Shown here in pieces: positions 6,274 to 12,966 of a stretch of DNA of 12,966 bases; positions within the stretch are counted from its first letter, which is position 1, and each line of letters begins with the position of its first letter. The notes beneath the pieces were generated by a model. It saw nothing but the letters and a program-made list of their open reading frames with translations, did no database searches and was not told where the DNA came from. The translations under genes and the position numbers were made by a program. Source of the DNA: Tannockella sp964372125 (GTDB lineage Bacteria > Bacillota_I > Bacilli_A > Erysipelotrichales > Coprobacillaceae); contig CAYJPL010000044.1 in NCBI GenBank assembly GCA_964372125.1, positions 1 to 12,966 on the forward strand. Reading direction: 5' to 3'.

Positions 6274-7116
6274 ATGAAAAAATTAAGTAAATTATTATTA
6301 GCATTATTCTTAGTAGTTGGTTTAACTGCATGTGGAAGTAGTGATGATGGTGGAGATTCATCAACTGGGTCAGAAATAAGTGGAAAAATCACATTAAATG
6401 GTTCAACTTCTATGAAAGAAATTATGGATGCATTTGGAGAAACAATTCAAGAAGTACATCCGGATTTAGAGTTAGTAACTGAATATACAGGGTCAAGTTC
6501 TGGTATAAAAGCAGCTATGGAAGGTACAGCGCAAATCGGTAATTCTTCTAGAGCACTAAAAGATGAAGAAAAAGAAGTATTAACGGAAAATATTATTGCA
6601 ATGGATGGTATCGCAGTAATCGTTGGTTCGGATGCACCAGTTACTGAATTAACTTTAGAACAATTAGCTTCTATTTACAAAGGAGAAGTAACTAACTGGA
6701 GTGAAGTTGGTGGAGAAGATATGCCAATTGTAGTAATTGGTCGTGACTCTGCTTCGGGGACTAGAGGAGCATTTGAAGAAATTCTTGGAATTGAAGACCA
6801 AGCACAATATGCACAAGAAATAGAGTCAACAGGTGCAGTTGTTGGTAAAGTTGGAACTACTCCAGGAGCGATCGGATATGTATCATCTAATGTTGTTGAA
6901 GGAGACGATACTATTGTTGCAGTGGCTATTGATGGAGCAATGCCAACAGTAGAAGCAATCTCAGATGGTAGTTATGCAATTGCAAGACCATTTGTAATGG
7001 CTACAAAAGGAACAATTGAAGAGCAAACAGTTGAGGTTCAAGCTTTGTTTGACTATATTGCAAGTGAAGAAGGACAAGCTGTGATTACTGAGTTAGGATT
7101 AGTTCCAGTTAACTAA
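6274..7116 (+). CDS. pstS: Phosphate ABC transporter substrate-binding lipoprotein PstS
   Basis: The phosphate-capturing protein of the Pst transporter, anchored outside the cell membrane. Residues 1-20 are a lipoprotein signal ending in the lipobox LTAC, with Cys20 as the lipid attachment site, followed by a Ser/Gly/Asp-rich linker. The mature part is a PBP-like fold with the phosphate-binding loops in order: LNGSTSM (41-47), TGSSSGI (72-78), NSSR (90-93) and GRDSASGTRG (156-165). At 280 residues it has the usual length for Gram-positive PstS. The start follows GGAGGG (6259-6264). It is the first gene of the operon, 14 bases before pstC, and sits behind a PHO box, so it should be strongly induced when phosphate is scarce. 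Confidence 0.96.
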   Translation: MKKLSKLLLALFLVVGLTACGSSDDGGDSSTGSEISGKITLNGSTSMKEIMDAFGETIQEVHPDLELVTEYTGSSSGIKAAMEGTAQIGNSSRALKDEEKEVLTENIIAMDGIAVIVGSDAPVTELTLEQLASIYKGEVTNWSEVGGEDMPIVVIGRDSASGTRGAFEEILGIEDQAQYAQEIESTGAVVGKVGTTPGAIGYVSSNVVEGDDTIVAVAIDGAMPTVEAISDGSYAIARPFVMATKGTIEEQTVEVQALFDYIASEEGQAVITELGLVPVN

Positions 7117-7118
7117 TT

Positions 7119-7123
7119 AGGAG
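7119..7123 (+). promoter_or_regulatory. Ribosome binding site that decides the pstC start
   Basis: AGGAG ends one base before the in-frame ATG at 7125 but seven bases before the ATG at 7131. The first is too close to be used well, so pstC is taken from 7131. Confidence 0.6.
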
Positions 7124-7130
7124 TATGAAA

Positions 7131-8063
7131 ATGGAAAAAGATAAGTTATCTATTATCGGTAATAAGAAAACGAAGTCTTTGGTAGAAAAAACAGCCGCAA
7201 TAATATTTGCCGGCTGTTCTCTTGTTTCTGTCTTAGCAGTTATTTTTATTACAGGATATATGTTTATAGCAGGTGCACCTGCATTATTTGAGGTTGGAGT
7301 TGTTGAAATACTATTTGGAACAGTATTTACACCAACTGCACAAGACCCGCAATACGGGATTTTATATATTATTTTAACATCTATCGTAGGTGTGTTTTTT
7401 GCAATATTATTAGCAGTACCTATTGGTGTGTTAACTGCGATTAATTTAGCTGAAATCGCAAATTCAAAAGTACGTTCATTTGTGAAAAGTGCTATTGAAT
7501 TACTTGCAGGTATTCCATCTATTGTATATGGTATGCTTGGATATTTAGTTTTAACACCATTGATTTACAAACTAGAGTTGTGGGTATTTAGAGATACACC
7601 TAATTATCAACCAACAGGTGGTAATAATTTACTTGCTGCAATTTTAGTACTTGCAGTCATGATTTTACCTACATTAATCAATATCACAGAAACTGCCTTA
7701 AAAACAGTTCCTGATGATTATCGTAAAAGTTCATATGCTCTTGGTGCAAGTAAAATGCAAACTATTTTTAAAGTAGTATTACCAAGTGCTAAATTTGGTG
7801 TCGCATCTGCAATTGTCTTAGGTGTTGGACGTGCAATTGGTGAAGCAATGGCAATCGCTTTAGTAGCAGGTGGGGTAGTTAACTTCCCAGCACCATTCAA
7901 TTCAGTTAGTTTCTTAACAACTGCGATTGTTAAAGATATGAAATATGCTACTGGATTACATCAAGAGGTATTATTTACAATCGGATTAGTACTATTTGTA
8001 TTTATCATGGTAATTAATATTGTCTTAACAAAAATATTAAAGAGAGGTGATATGAGTGCATAG
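7131..8063 (+). CDS. pstC: Phosphate ABC transporter permease PstC
   Basis: One of two membrane subunits of the phosphate importer, 310 residues from the chosen start (312 if the ATG at 7125 were used). About six membrane segments are visible, the first near 24-48. Family motifs: GIPSIVYGMLGY (128-139), the cytoplasmic EAA-type loop that contacts PstB (ALGASKMQTIFKVVLPSA, 203-220) and GRAIGEAMAIAL (233-244), whose Arg and Glu are conserved in Pst permeases. It follows pstS by 14 bases, and its last 8 bases overlap the GTG start of pstA. Length and motifs are complete. Confidence 0.94.
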   Translation: MEKDKLSIIGNKKTKSLVEKTAAIIFAGCSLVSVLAVIFITGYMFIAGAPALFEVGVVEILFGTVFTPTAQDPQYGILYIILTSIVGVFFAILLAVPIGVLTAINLAEIANSKVRSFVKSAIELLAGIPSIVYGMLGYLVLTPLIYKLELWVFRDTPNYQPTGGNNLLAAILVLAVMILPTLINITETALKTVPDDYRKSSYALGASKMQTIFKVVLPSAKFGVASAIVLGVGRAIGEAMAIALVAGGVVNFPAPFNSVSFLTTAIVKDMKYATGLHQEVLFTIGLVLFVFIMVINIVLTKILKRGDMSA

Positions 8064-8664
8064 TTACAGTATNNNNNNNNNNNNNNNNNNNNNNNNNNNN
8101 NNNNNNNNNNNNNNNNNNNNNNNNNNNNNNNNNNNNNNNNNNNNNNNNNNNNNNNNNNNNNNNNNNNNNNNNATTTTTGGAGCATTATTTAATGCGAGTT
8201 ACTCAGTATTAACTGGATCATTTACTTTAATGATCATGGTACTTCCAATTATCATTCGTAGTACACAAGTTGCATTAAACAGTGTACCAAAAAGCTACCG
8301 TGAAGCAGCATTAGGAATAGGTGCAACAAAATGGTATATGATTCGTACAGTATTATTACCAAGTGCAATGCCAGGGATCCTAACTGGTTTATTGCTTGCA
8401 ATGGGTAGAATTGTTGCAGAATCTGCTGCTTTACTATATACAGCGGGTTCAGGTGCTAAATTACCAGATGGAGTGTTTGGGCACTTAACGTCAAGTGCAT
8501 CGACACTGACAACAGAAATGTATTTCCAATTAGAAGTTGCAAATACAGATATATGTTTTGTAATCGCGTTAGTATTGATTATTATCGTTTTGATTTTAAA
8601 TCTAACAGCGAAATTGGTTTCTAAAAAATTTGATGTAAACAGGGTGAAGAAAAATGGCAAATAG
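8056..8664 (+). CDS. pstA: Phosphate ABC transporter permease PstA, interrupted by an assembly gap
   Basis: The second membrane subunit of the Pst importer. Five N-terminal codons precede a 100-N gap; 163 residues follow it. The visible part holds MVLPIIIRSTQVALNSVP, the EAA-type loop EAALGIGATKWYMIRTVLLP and GRIVAESAALLYTAG, then a final membrane segment and a basic tail, all typical of PstA. Start: GTG at 8056, overlapping pstC by 8 bases, with AGGTGA (8045-8050) five bases upstream. Family members are about 280-300 residues, so roughly 110-130 codons are missing, more than 100 bases can hold. The lost part should contain the first membrane segments and the PSIVxGxxG block. That the frame runs on across the Ns is an accident of gap size. 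The end overlaps pstB by 11 bases. Confidence 0.9.
   Translation: MHSYSXXXXXXXXXXXXXXXXXXXXXXXXXXXXXXXXXXIFGALFNASYSVLTGSFTLMIMVLPIIIRSTQVALNSVPKSYREAALGIGATKWYMIRTVLLPSAMPGILTGLLLAMGRIVAESAALLYTAGSGAKLPDGVFGHLTSSASTLTTEMYFQLEVANTDICFVIALVLIIIVLILNLTAKLVSKKFDVNRVKKNGK
8073..8172. other. Run of 100 N: assembly gap inside pstA
   Basis: Exactly 100 undetermined bases, the usual placeholder for a scaffold gap of unknown size. Known sequence on both sides belongs to pstA. From the expected length of the protein, the true gap is probably about 330-400 bases. Confidence 0.95.
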
Positions 8665-9409
8665 AATAGAGATTCGTAATTTAGACTTATATTATGGAGA
8701 AAAACACGCGCTTAAAAGTGTGGATATGGATATCGTACAAAATAAAATCACTGCATTTATTGGGCCTTCTGGGTGTGGTAAAAGTACATTTTTAAAAACA
8801 TTAAACAGAATGAATGATTATGTTAAATCTGTTAAAATTACTGGAGAAGTAATTTTGGATGGTGAAAACATTTATGATTCAAGAGTTGATACTACAGTAT
8901 TACGTAAAAAAATTGGGATGGTATTTCAACAACCAAATCCTTTCCCAATGTCAATATATGACAATGTAGCTTATGGACCAAGAATTCATGGTATTAAAGG
9001 TAAAAAAGAATTAGATGTAATTGTAGAAGAAAGTTTAAAAGCAGCAGCCTTATTTGATGAGGTCAAAGATCGCCTACACACAAGTGCATTAGGTCTTTCA
9101 GGTGGACAACAACAACGTTTATGTATCGCAAGAGCATTAGCAGTTGAACCAGAAGTGATCTTATTAGATGAACCTACATCTGCATTAGATCCAATTTCTA
9201 CATTAAAAATTGAAGAATTATTATTAGAATTAAAAAGTAAATACACAATTGTAATTGTTACACATAACATGCAACAAGCAAGTCGTATTGCAGATTATAC
9301 AGCATTCTTCTTAGTTGGAGATATGGTAGAGTATGGTAAAACTGGGGATATTTTTGCGAACCCTAGAGATCAACGTACTGAAGATTATATTACAGGAAGA
9401 TTTGGATAA
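8654..9409 (+). CDS. pstB: Phosphate ABC transporter ATP-binding protein PstB
   Basis: The ATPase that powers phosphate import, on the inner face of the membrane. All 251 residues and all motifs are present: Walker A GPSGCGKST (37-45), Q-loop FQQPNPFPMS (91-100) with the PNPFP stretch typical of PstB, ABC signature LSGGQQQR (148-155), Walker B VILLDEP (168-174) with catalytic Glu173, D-loop SALD (176-179) and switch His204. The C-terminus FANPRDQRTEDYITGRFG is a PstB hallmark. The start overlaps the end of pstA by 11 bases, with AGGGTGA (8641-8647) as ribosome site, so the two are probably translationally coupled. Confidence 0.97.
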   Translation: MANRIEIRNLDLYYGEKHALKSVDMDIVQNKITAFIGPSGCGKSTFLKTLNRMNDYVKSVKITGEVILDGENIYDSRVDTTVLRKKIGMVFQQPNPFPMSIYDNVAYGPRIHGIKGKKELDVIVEESLKAAALFDEVKDRLHTSALGLSGGQQQRLCIARALAVEPEVILLDEPTSALDPISTLKIEELLLELKSKYTIVIVTHNMQQASRIADYTAFFLVGDMVEYGKTGDIFANPRDQRTEDYITGRFG

Positions 9410-9427
9410 AATAAAAAGGAGAAATCT

Positions 9428-10087
9428 ATGTTACGTACAAGATTTGAAAGAGATTTAGAAAAGTTAAAAATTGACTTAAACAAAATGACACATTTAGTTG
9501 TTACTGCAATTGAAGACTGTGTTACTGCATTTAAAGAACAAGATAAAGAATTAGCAAAAGAAATTATTAGTCATGACAAAATTATTAATGATTGTGAAAG
9601 ATCAATTGAAGCAAGATGTCTATCTTTAATTCTAAAACAACAACCAATTGCAACAGATTTACGTAATGTTTCTACAGCGTTAAAAATTGTTACTGACTTA
9701 GAAAGAATTGGAGATCAAAGTGCTGATATTGCAGCAATTATTATTGAAATGGAAGGTGAAGCTGTATTTAAAATGGTTGAGCATATTCCAAATATGGCAA
9801 GTATCGCTAAAAAAATGGTTCGTGGTGCAGTAGATGCATTCAATGAACAAGACACTGATTTAGCTAAAGAAACAAAAAGATTAGATGATGAATTAGATAA
9901 AAACTTCCACATTGTTAAATCTGAATTATCAGAAATCATGAAAGAATCTCCAGAAAATACTGATTTATGTATTAACTTCTTAATGATCGCAAAATACTTA
10001 GAAAGAATTGGAGATCATGCTTCAAACATTTGTGAGTGGGTTGAATTTAATAAAACAGGAAAGTTGAATAAACAACGTTTATTATAG
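9428..10087 (+). CDS. phoU: Phosphate signalling regulator PhoU
   Basis: A cytoplasmic all-helical protein of 219 residues made of two repeated three-helix bundles. Each repeat carries the metal-binding signature: LERIGDQSAD (91-100) and LERIGDHASN (191-200). PhoU mediates between the Pst transporter and the phosphate sensor kinase, damping the response and phosphate uptake when phosphate is plentiful. The start follows AAGGAGAAA (9416-9424 region). It lies 18 bases after pstB and 12 bases before phoP with no terminator or promoter visible between, so it is read in the same transcript. Length and both motifs are intact. Confidence 0.96.
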   Translation: MLRTRFERDLEKLKIDLNKMTHLVVTAIEDCVTAFKEQDKELAKEIISHDKIINDCERSIEARCLSLILKQQPIATDLRNVSTALKIVTDLERIGDQSADIAAIIIEMEGEAVFKMVEHIPNMASIAKKMVRGAVDAFNEQDTDLAKETKRLDDELDKNFHIVKSELSEIMKESPENTDLCINFLMIAKYLERIGDHASNICEWVEFNKTGKLNKQRLL

Positions 10088-10099
10088 GGGGAACTAAAT

Positions 10100-10786
10100 A
10101 TGAGTGAACGTATATTTGTAATTGAGGATGATGAAAATATCAAAGATATAATTAATATTGCCCTAACAAGTAATGGTTATGAAGTAGTTTTATTTGATAA
10201 TGCAATTGATGCAATTATCGAAATAAATAATAATGCTCCTGACCTTGCGATATTTGATGTAATGCTACCACAACTTGATGGAATTTCAGCAATAAAGAAA
10301 ATTCGTCAAACAAATACTACGTTACCTATTTTAATTCTTAGTGCCAAAGATCGTGAGATTGATAAAGTAACAGGTTTGGATAGTGGGTCGGATGACTACC
10401 TAACCAAACCTTTTGGTGTATTAGAATTATCAGCGCGTGTACGTTCTTTATTACGACGAAAGGTAAAGAAAGTTGACACAATGAATACATCATCTTTATC
10501 TATTGATAAAAAAACACGAACGATAAAAAAATATGGAGTATCATTGGAGCTTACAAAAAAAGAGTATCAGTTATTATTATATTTAGTTGAAAATTCACAA
10601 CGTGTTGTAGACCGCGATGAATTATTAAACGAAATATGGGGATATGACTTTATTGGTGAATCAAGAGCGCTAGATGTACATATTCGTGCACTGCGTGGAA
10701 AACTTGATGATGATGGAAAAACATATATCAAAACAATACGTAGCGTAGGATACCGATTTGTAGAAGAAGGAACTAAAAATGAGTAA
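10100..10786 (+). CDS. phoP: OmpR/PhoB family response regulator (PhoP/PhoB)
   Basis: A two-component response regulator of 228 residues. Receiver domain (3-120): acidic pair Asp10-Asp11, phosphorylated Asp53 in FDVMLPQLDG, Ser81 in the Thr/Ser position and Lys103 in DYLTKPFG. The OmpR-type winged helix (about 130-223) shows LTKKEYQLLLYL, the recognition region RALDVHIRALRGKL and the C-terminal IRSVGYRF hairpin. Its place directly after phoU and overlapping a sensor kinase gene identifies it as the phosphate regulator, called PhoP in Bacillus and PhoB in other groups. It should bind the hexamers at 6165-6203. GGGGGA (10087-10092) is the ribosome site. Its last 8 bases overlap the kinase start. 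Confidence 0.92.
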   Translation: MSERIFVIEDDENIKDIINIALTSNGYEVVLFDNAIDAIIEINNNAPDLAIFDVMLPQLDGISAIKKIRQTNTTLPILILSAKDREIDKVTGLDSGSDDYLTKPFGVLELSARVRSLLRRKVKKVDTMNTSSLSIDKKTRTIKKYGVSLELTKKEYQLLLYLVENSQRVVDRDELLNEIWGYDFIGESRALDVHIRALRGKLDDDGKTYIKTIRSVGYRFVEEGTKNE

Positions 10787-12464
10787 ATCAATATTTAGAT
10801 ATTTTTGTACCATCATAATAAGTGGTTTACTCGTATTTACAACAATTTTCATGGTAATAATGTCCTCAGAGATTCAAAATAATGCAACAGATGATATGAA
10901 ATTTGCGGCTCAAATAATTGAAAGTCAAATAGACTACAATGATGATATTCAAAAGCAAGTTAATGAATATGTTCATGTCACTGATGGAGAAAATACTCGA
11001 ATAACTATTATTGGAGCTGACGGAACTGTATACGGAGATAGCGAAGCAACTGATTTGGAAAATCACCTGGATCGTCCTGAAGTTATTGAAGCAATAGAAA
11101 ATGTTTATGGAATAAGCAACCGATATTCTGATACAACAAACATGAAAATGTTGTATGTAGCATATTACAATGGAGAGTTTGTGACACGTATATCGATACC
11201 GTATGATGGTATTGTTGATAACATGGAGACAATGATTGTACCATTTATGATTGGTGCAGCCATATCATTTATGCTTGCTATTGTAATGTCTAAATCGCTC
11301 ACAAATCGATTTACTGACCCAATTATGGAAATCAGTAATGAGGTTGAAAATATGTCTACAAAAAAAGAGTTAGAGTTCAAATTATATCCATATAAAGAAT
11401 ATAACATTGTAACCTCAACGCTTAAGCAACAAACTGCCCAATTGCAAGATGCAATGGAAAATCTAGAACTTGAAAGAAATAAAATTAGTAGTATTTTAGA
11501 TCAAATGAGTGAAGGATTAATATTACTTGATGATAATCATAGAGTTCTTTTGGTTAATCAACAAATACATAAAATGTTTGATATCAAAGTACAAACAGGA
11601 CAATATATTGAAAATTATATTTTTACACCTTCTATTATTGAGGCAATAAAAAAAGTAAGTCGTAAAAAACAGGTTCTTGAAGTAAAGATTAAAAATCTTG
11701 TATATTCATGCTTAATATCAAAAATTGATGTTGGTGTAATTGTCTTATTTGTAGATGTTACAATGGAAAAAAACGCAATTAAGATGCGCCAGGAATTTTT
11801 CTCGAATGTCTCTCATGAGCTTAAAACACCAATGACTTCAATTAAGGGATATAGTGAGTTATTAGAAGCGGGTTTAATCAACGATGAAAAAATGCGTAAA
11901 ACTGCTCTTCATAAAATTCAAGATGAAGTTGGAAATATGTCAGTTTTAATAAATGATATATTAATGATTTCACGTCTTGAAAATAAAGATATTGAAAATG
12001 AAAAAGTACCTATTATGATTAAACAAGTTGTTCAAGATGTAATTGATAGTATGGAACCGATTGCTTCAAAACGTGGTATTGAATTAATTAATGATTGTGG
12101 CAGTCATACATATTTATCAAGTCATCAACAAATACACCAACTATTAAATAACTTAATTGTAAATGCAATAAAGTATAATGTTGATAATGGTAATGTACGT
12201 GTAACTTCGAATATCGAAGGTGGATATTTACGTATAAGTGTCCGTGATACTGGTATCGGGATACCACTTGCAGATCAAGGTCGTGTTTTTGAAAGATTCT
12301 ACCGTGTGGAAAAAGGTCGTGAAAAAACAACTGGCGGTAGTGGTCTTGGCCTTGCGATTGTAAAACATATAGTACAATATAATAAAGGCTATATAGATCT
12401 AAAAAGTGCAATAGATAAGGGAACTAGTATTCATATCTATTTACCAATGCCTAGATCAAAATAA
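10779..12464 (+). CDS. phoR: Sensor histidine kinase PhoR
   Basis: A membrane-bound kinase of 561 residues, close to Bacillus PhoR in size and layout. Membrane segment 1 is near 8-28, an extracytoplasmic sensor domain spans about 30-148, membrane segment 2 is near 152-170, and a HAMP-like segment with the conserved Pro181 leads into a coiled helix (210-235). A PAS domain covers about 236-330 (EGLILLDDNHRVLLVN). The HisKA box is SHELKTPMTSIKGY (345-358) with phospho-accepting His346. The ATPase domain shows the N-box (NNLIVNAIKY, 457-466), G1 DTGIGI (490-495), F-box FERFYR (504-509) and G2 GGSGLGLAI (519-527). It phosphorylates the response regulator encoded just upstream, which it overlaps by 8 bases; AAGAAGGAA lies 8 bases before the ATG. 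All catalytic motifs are intact. Confidence 0.93.
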   Translation: MSKSIFRYFCTIIISGLLVFTTIFMVIMSSEIQNNATDDMKFAAQIIESQIDYNDDIQKQVNEYVHVTDGENTRITIIGADGTVYGDSEATDLENHLDRPEVIEAIENVYGISNRYSDTTNMKMLYVAYYNGEFVTRISIPYDGIVDNMETMIVPFMIGAAISFMLAIVMSKSLTNRFTDPIMEISNEVENMSTKKELEFKLYPYKEYNIVTSTLKQQTAQLQDAMENLELERNKISSILDQMSEGLILLDDNHRVLLVNQQIHKMFDIKVQTGQYIENYIFTPSIIEAIKKVSRKKQVLEVKIKNLVYSCLISKIDVGVIVLFVDVTMEKNAIKMRQEFFSNVSHELKTPMTSIKGYSELLEAGLINDEKMRKTALHKIQDEVGNMSVLINDILMISRLENKDIENEKVPIMIKQVVQDVIDSMEPIASKRGIELINDCGSHTYLSSHQQIHQLLNNLIVNAIKYNVDNGNVRVTSNIEGGYLRISVRDTGIGIPLADQGRVFERFYRVEKGREKTTGGSGLGLAIVKHIVQYNKGYIDLKSAIDKGTSIHIYLPMPRSK

Positions 12465-12475
12465 AAAGAGTATAA

Positions 12476-12504
12476 AAAAGACATAGAGCCAATCTATGTC
12501 TTTT
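12476..12504. terminator. Bidirectional terminator between phoR and asd
   Basis: A perfect 12-bp stem (12476-12487 and 12493-12504) has a 5-base loop, GCCAA. T runs follow the hairpin on both strands. It lies 11 bases after the phoR stop and 6 bases before the asd stop on the other strand, so it can end both convergent units. Confidence 0.88.
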
Positions 12505-12510
12505 CTTTTA

Positions 12511-12966
12511 TTACACTAATTTCATCTCAATCATTTTAAGTCCAATATCTACTGAATTGTAGGCAGCACCTTTCATTAATTGGTCTGCGACAACCCATAA
12601 ACTTAAAGCATGATCATTATTTAAATCTTTGCGAACACGTCCAACGTGTACTAATTCGTCACCGATAAATAAATTAGGCATAGGGTAAACTTGATTTGAT
12701 AAATCATCATACAAATCGACACCATGACTATTTGCAAGTAAGTTCATTGCTTTATCGTAATCGATAGCTTTTTTTGTTTCAATATATACACTTTCACTAT
12801 GACCGCGTAGTACTGGAACACGAACACAAGTCGCGTTTACTTTTATTTCTTTATTGAATATTTTTTGAGTTTCATTTACCATTTTTAATTCTTCTTTAGA
12901 AAAACCGTTTTCTAAGTTGAACATATCAACTTGTGGAATACAGTTAAATGCAATAGGGAAGTGTTT
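12511..12966 (-). CDS. asd: Aspartate-semialdehyde dehydrogenase, C-terminal part (cut by the window edge)
   Basis: This enzyme reduces aspartyl phosphate to aspartate semialdehyde with NADPH, the branch point to lysine, diaminopimelate, threonine and methionine. The last 152 codons, including the TAA stop (12511-12513), are in the window. The frame is open to base 12966, beginning KHFPIAFNCIPQVDMF, so the ATG at 12922-12924 is internal and not the start. CVRVPVLRGHSESV is the conserved block holding the substrate-binding Arg and the catalytic His seven residues later. The remainder is the C-terminal dimerisation part. The NADP-binding domain and active-site Cys lie outside. It converges on phoR and shares its terminator; no other lysine-pathway gene is visible. 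Confidence 0.93.
   Translation of the reverse strand, partial: KHFPIAFNCIPQVDMFNLENGFSKEELKMVNETQKIFNKEIKVNATCVRVPVLRGHSESVYIETKKAIDYDKAMNLLANSHGVDLYDDLSNQVYPMPNLFIGDELVHVGRVRKDLNNDHALSLWVVADQLMKGAAYNSVDIGLKMIEMKLV

Noticed and set aside
6176..6364. Minus-strand frame starting MMNLHHHHYF, a His-rich peptide opposite pstS
   Set aside because: The His codons are the complement of GATG-type codons in the Asp-rich linker of PstS; it also crosses the PHO box and promoter, and no ribosome site is seen.
7125..7130. Start of pstC at the ATG at 7125
   Set aside because: The AGGAG site ends one base before it, too close for normal initiation; the ATG six bases later is correctly spaced.
8056..8664. 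pstA as a truncated pseudogene
   Set aside because: The shortness comes from an N gap; flanking sequence, start, motifs and overlaps are all normal.
12088..12411. His/Tyr-rich minus-strand frame inside phoR
   Set aside because: It is opposite the ATPase domain of an intact kinase gene; composition is a shadow and it has no homologous look.
12922..12924. ATG at 12922-12924 as the start of a 137-residue protein
   Set aside because: Upstream in-frame codons to the window edge encode conserved Asd sequence, so this is an internal Met of a gene that continues outside.
1..12966. Mobile element, CRISPR array, tRNA or rRNA genes
   Set aside because: No transposase or integrase frames, no terminal inverted repeats with duplications, no regularly spaced repeats and no tRNA-like cloverleaf were seen on either strand.

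Overview
The window is AT-rich (roughly one third G+C by eye) and tightly packed. It has strong GGAGG-type ribosome binding sites, short U-tailed terminators and a standard genetic code: TGA is used as a stop at 5115-5117 and Trp is TGG. The gene content (Gram-positive pstSCAB-phoU-phoP-phoR, an Lrp regulator beside an aminotransferase as in Bacillus alaR-alaT, an NCS2 purine permease, a Gram-positive type asd) points to a low-GC member of the Bacillota. An Erysipelotrichia-like organism is a guess that the sequence alone cannot confirm. It reads as ordinary chromosome: I see no IS element, phage gene, CRISPR array, tRNA or rRNA.

Layout. At 1-1077 a lactonase-family beta-propeller gene runs leftward. 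At 1253-2575 a divergent, monocistronic NCS2 purine permease is closed by a clear terminator. At 2644-4383 a promoter, an Lrp/AsnC regulator and a class I/II aminotransferase form a two-gene unit overlapping at TAATG, with its own terminator. At 4485-6135 a 210-residue helical protein of unknown function is followed closely by a WYL-domain transcription regulator. At 6165-12504 lies the phosphate-starvation operon: four 6-mers at 11-bp spacing (a PHO box), an extended -10, then pstS, pstC, pstA, pstB, phoU, phoP and phoR, ended by a bidirectional terminator. At 12511-12966 is the 3' part of asd, converging from the right and cut by the window edge. No gene-free stretch exceeds 175 bases.

How it works together. 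PstS captures phosphate outside the cell, PstC and PstA form the channel, PstB drives it with ATP, and PhoU ties transporter state to the PhoR kinase. PhoR phosphorylates PhoP, which should bind the PHO box in front of pstS. Since phoP and phoR are the last genes of the same operon, the loop should reinforce itself. pstA is interrupted by a 100-N assembly gap that hides most of its N-terminal half.

The window is mostly well-known biology. The parts that deserve a second look are the well-formed PHO box, the unknown protein paired with the WYL regulator directly upstream of it, and the incomplete pstA.
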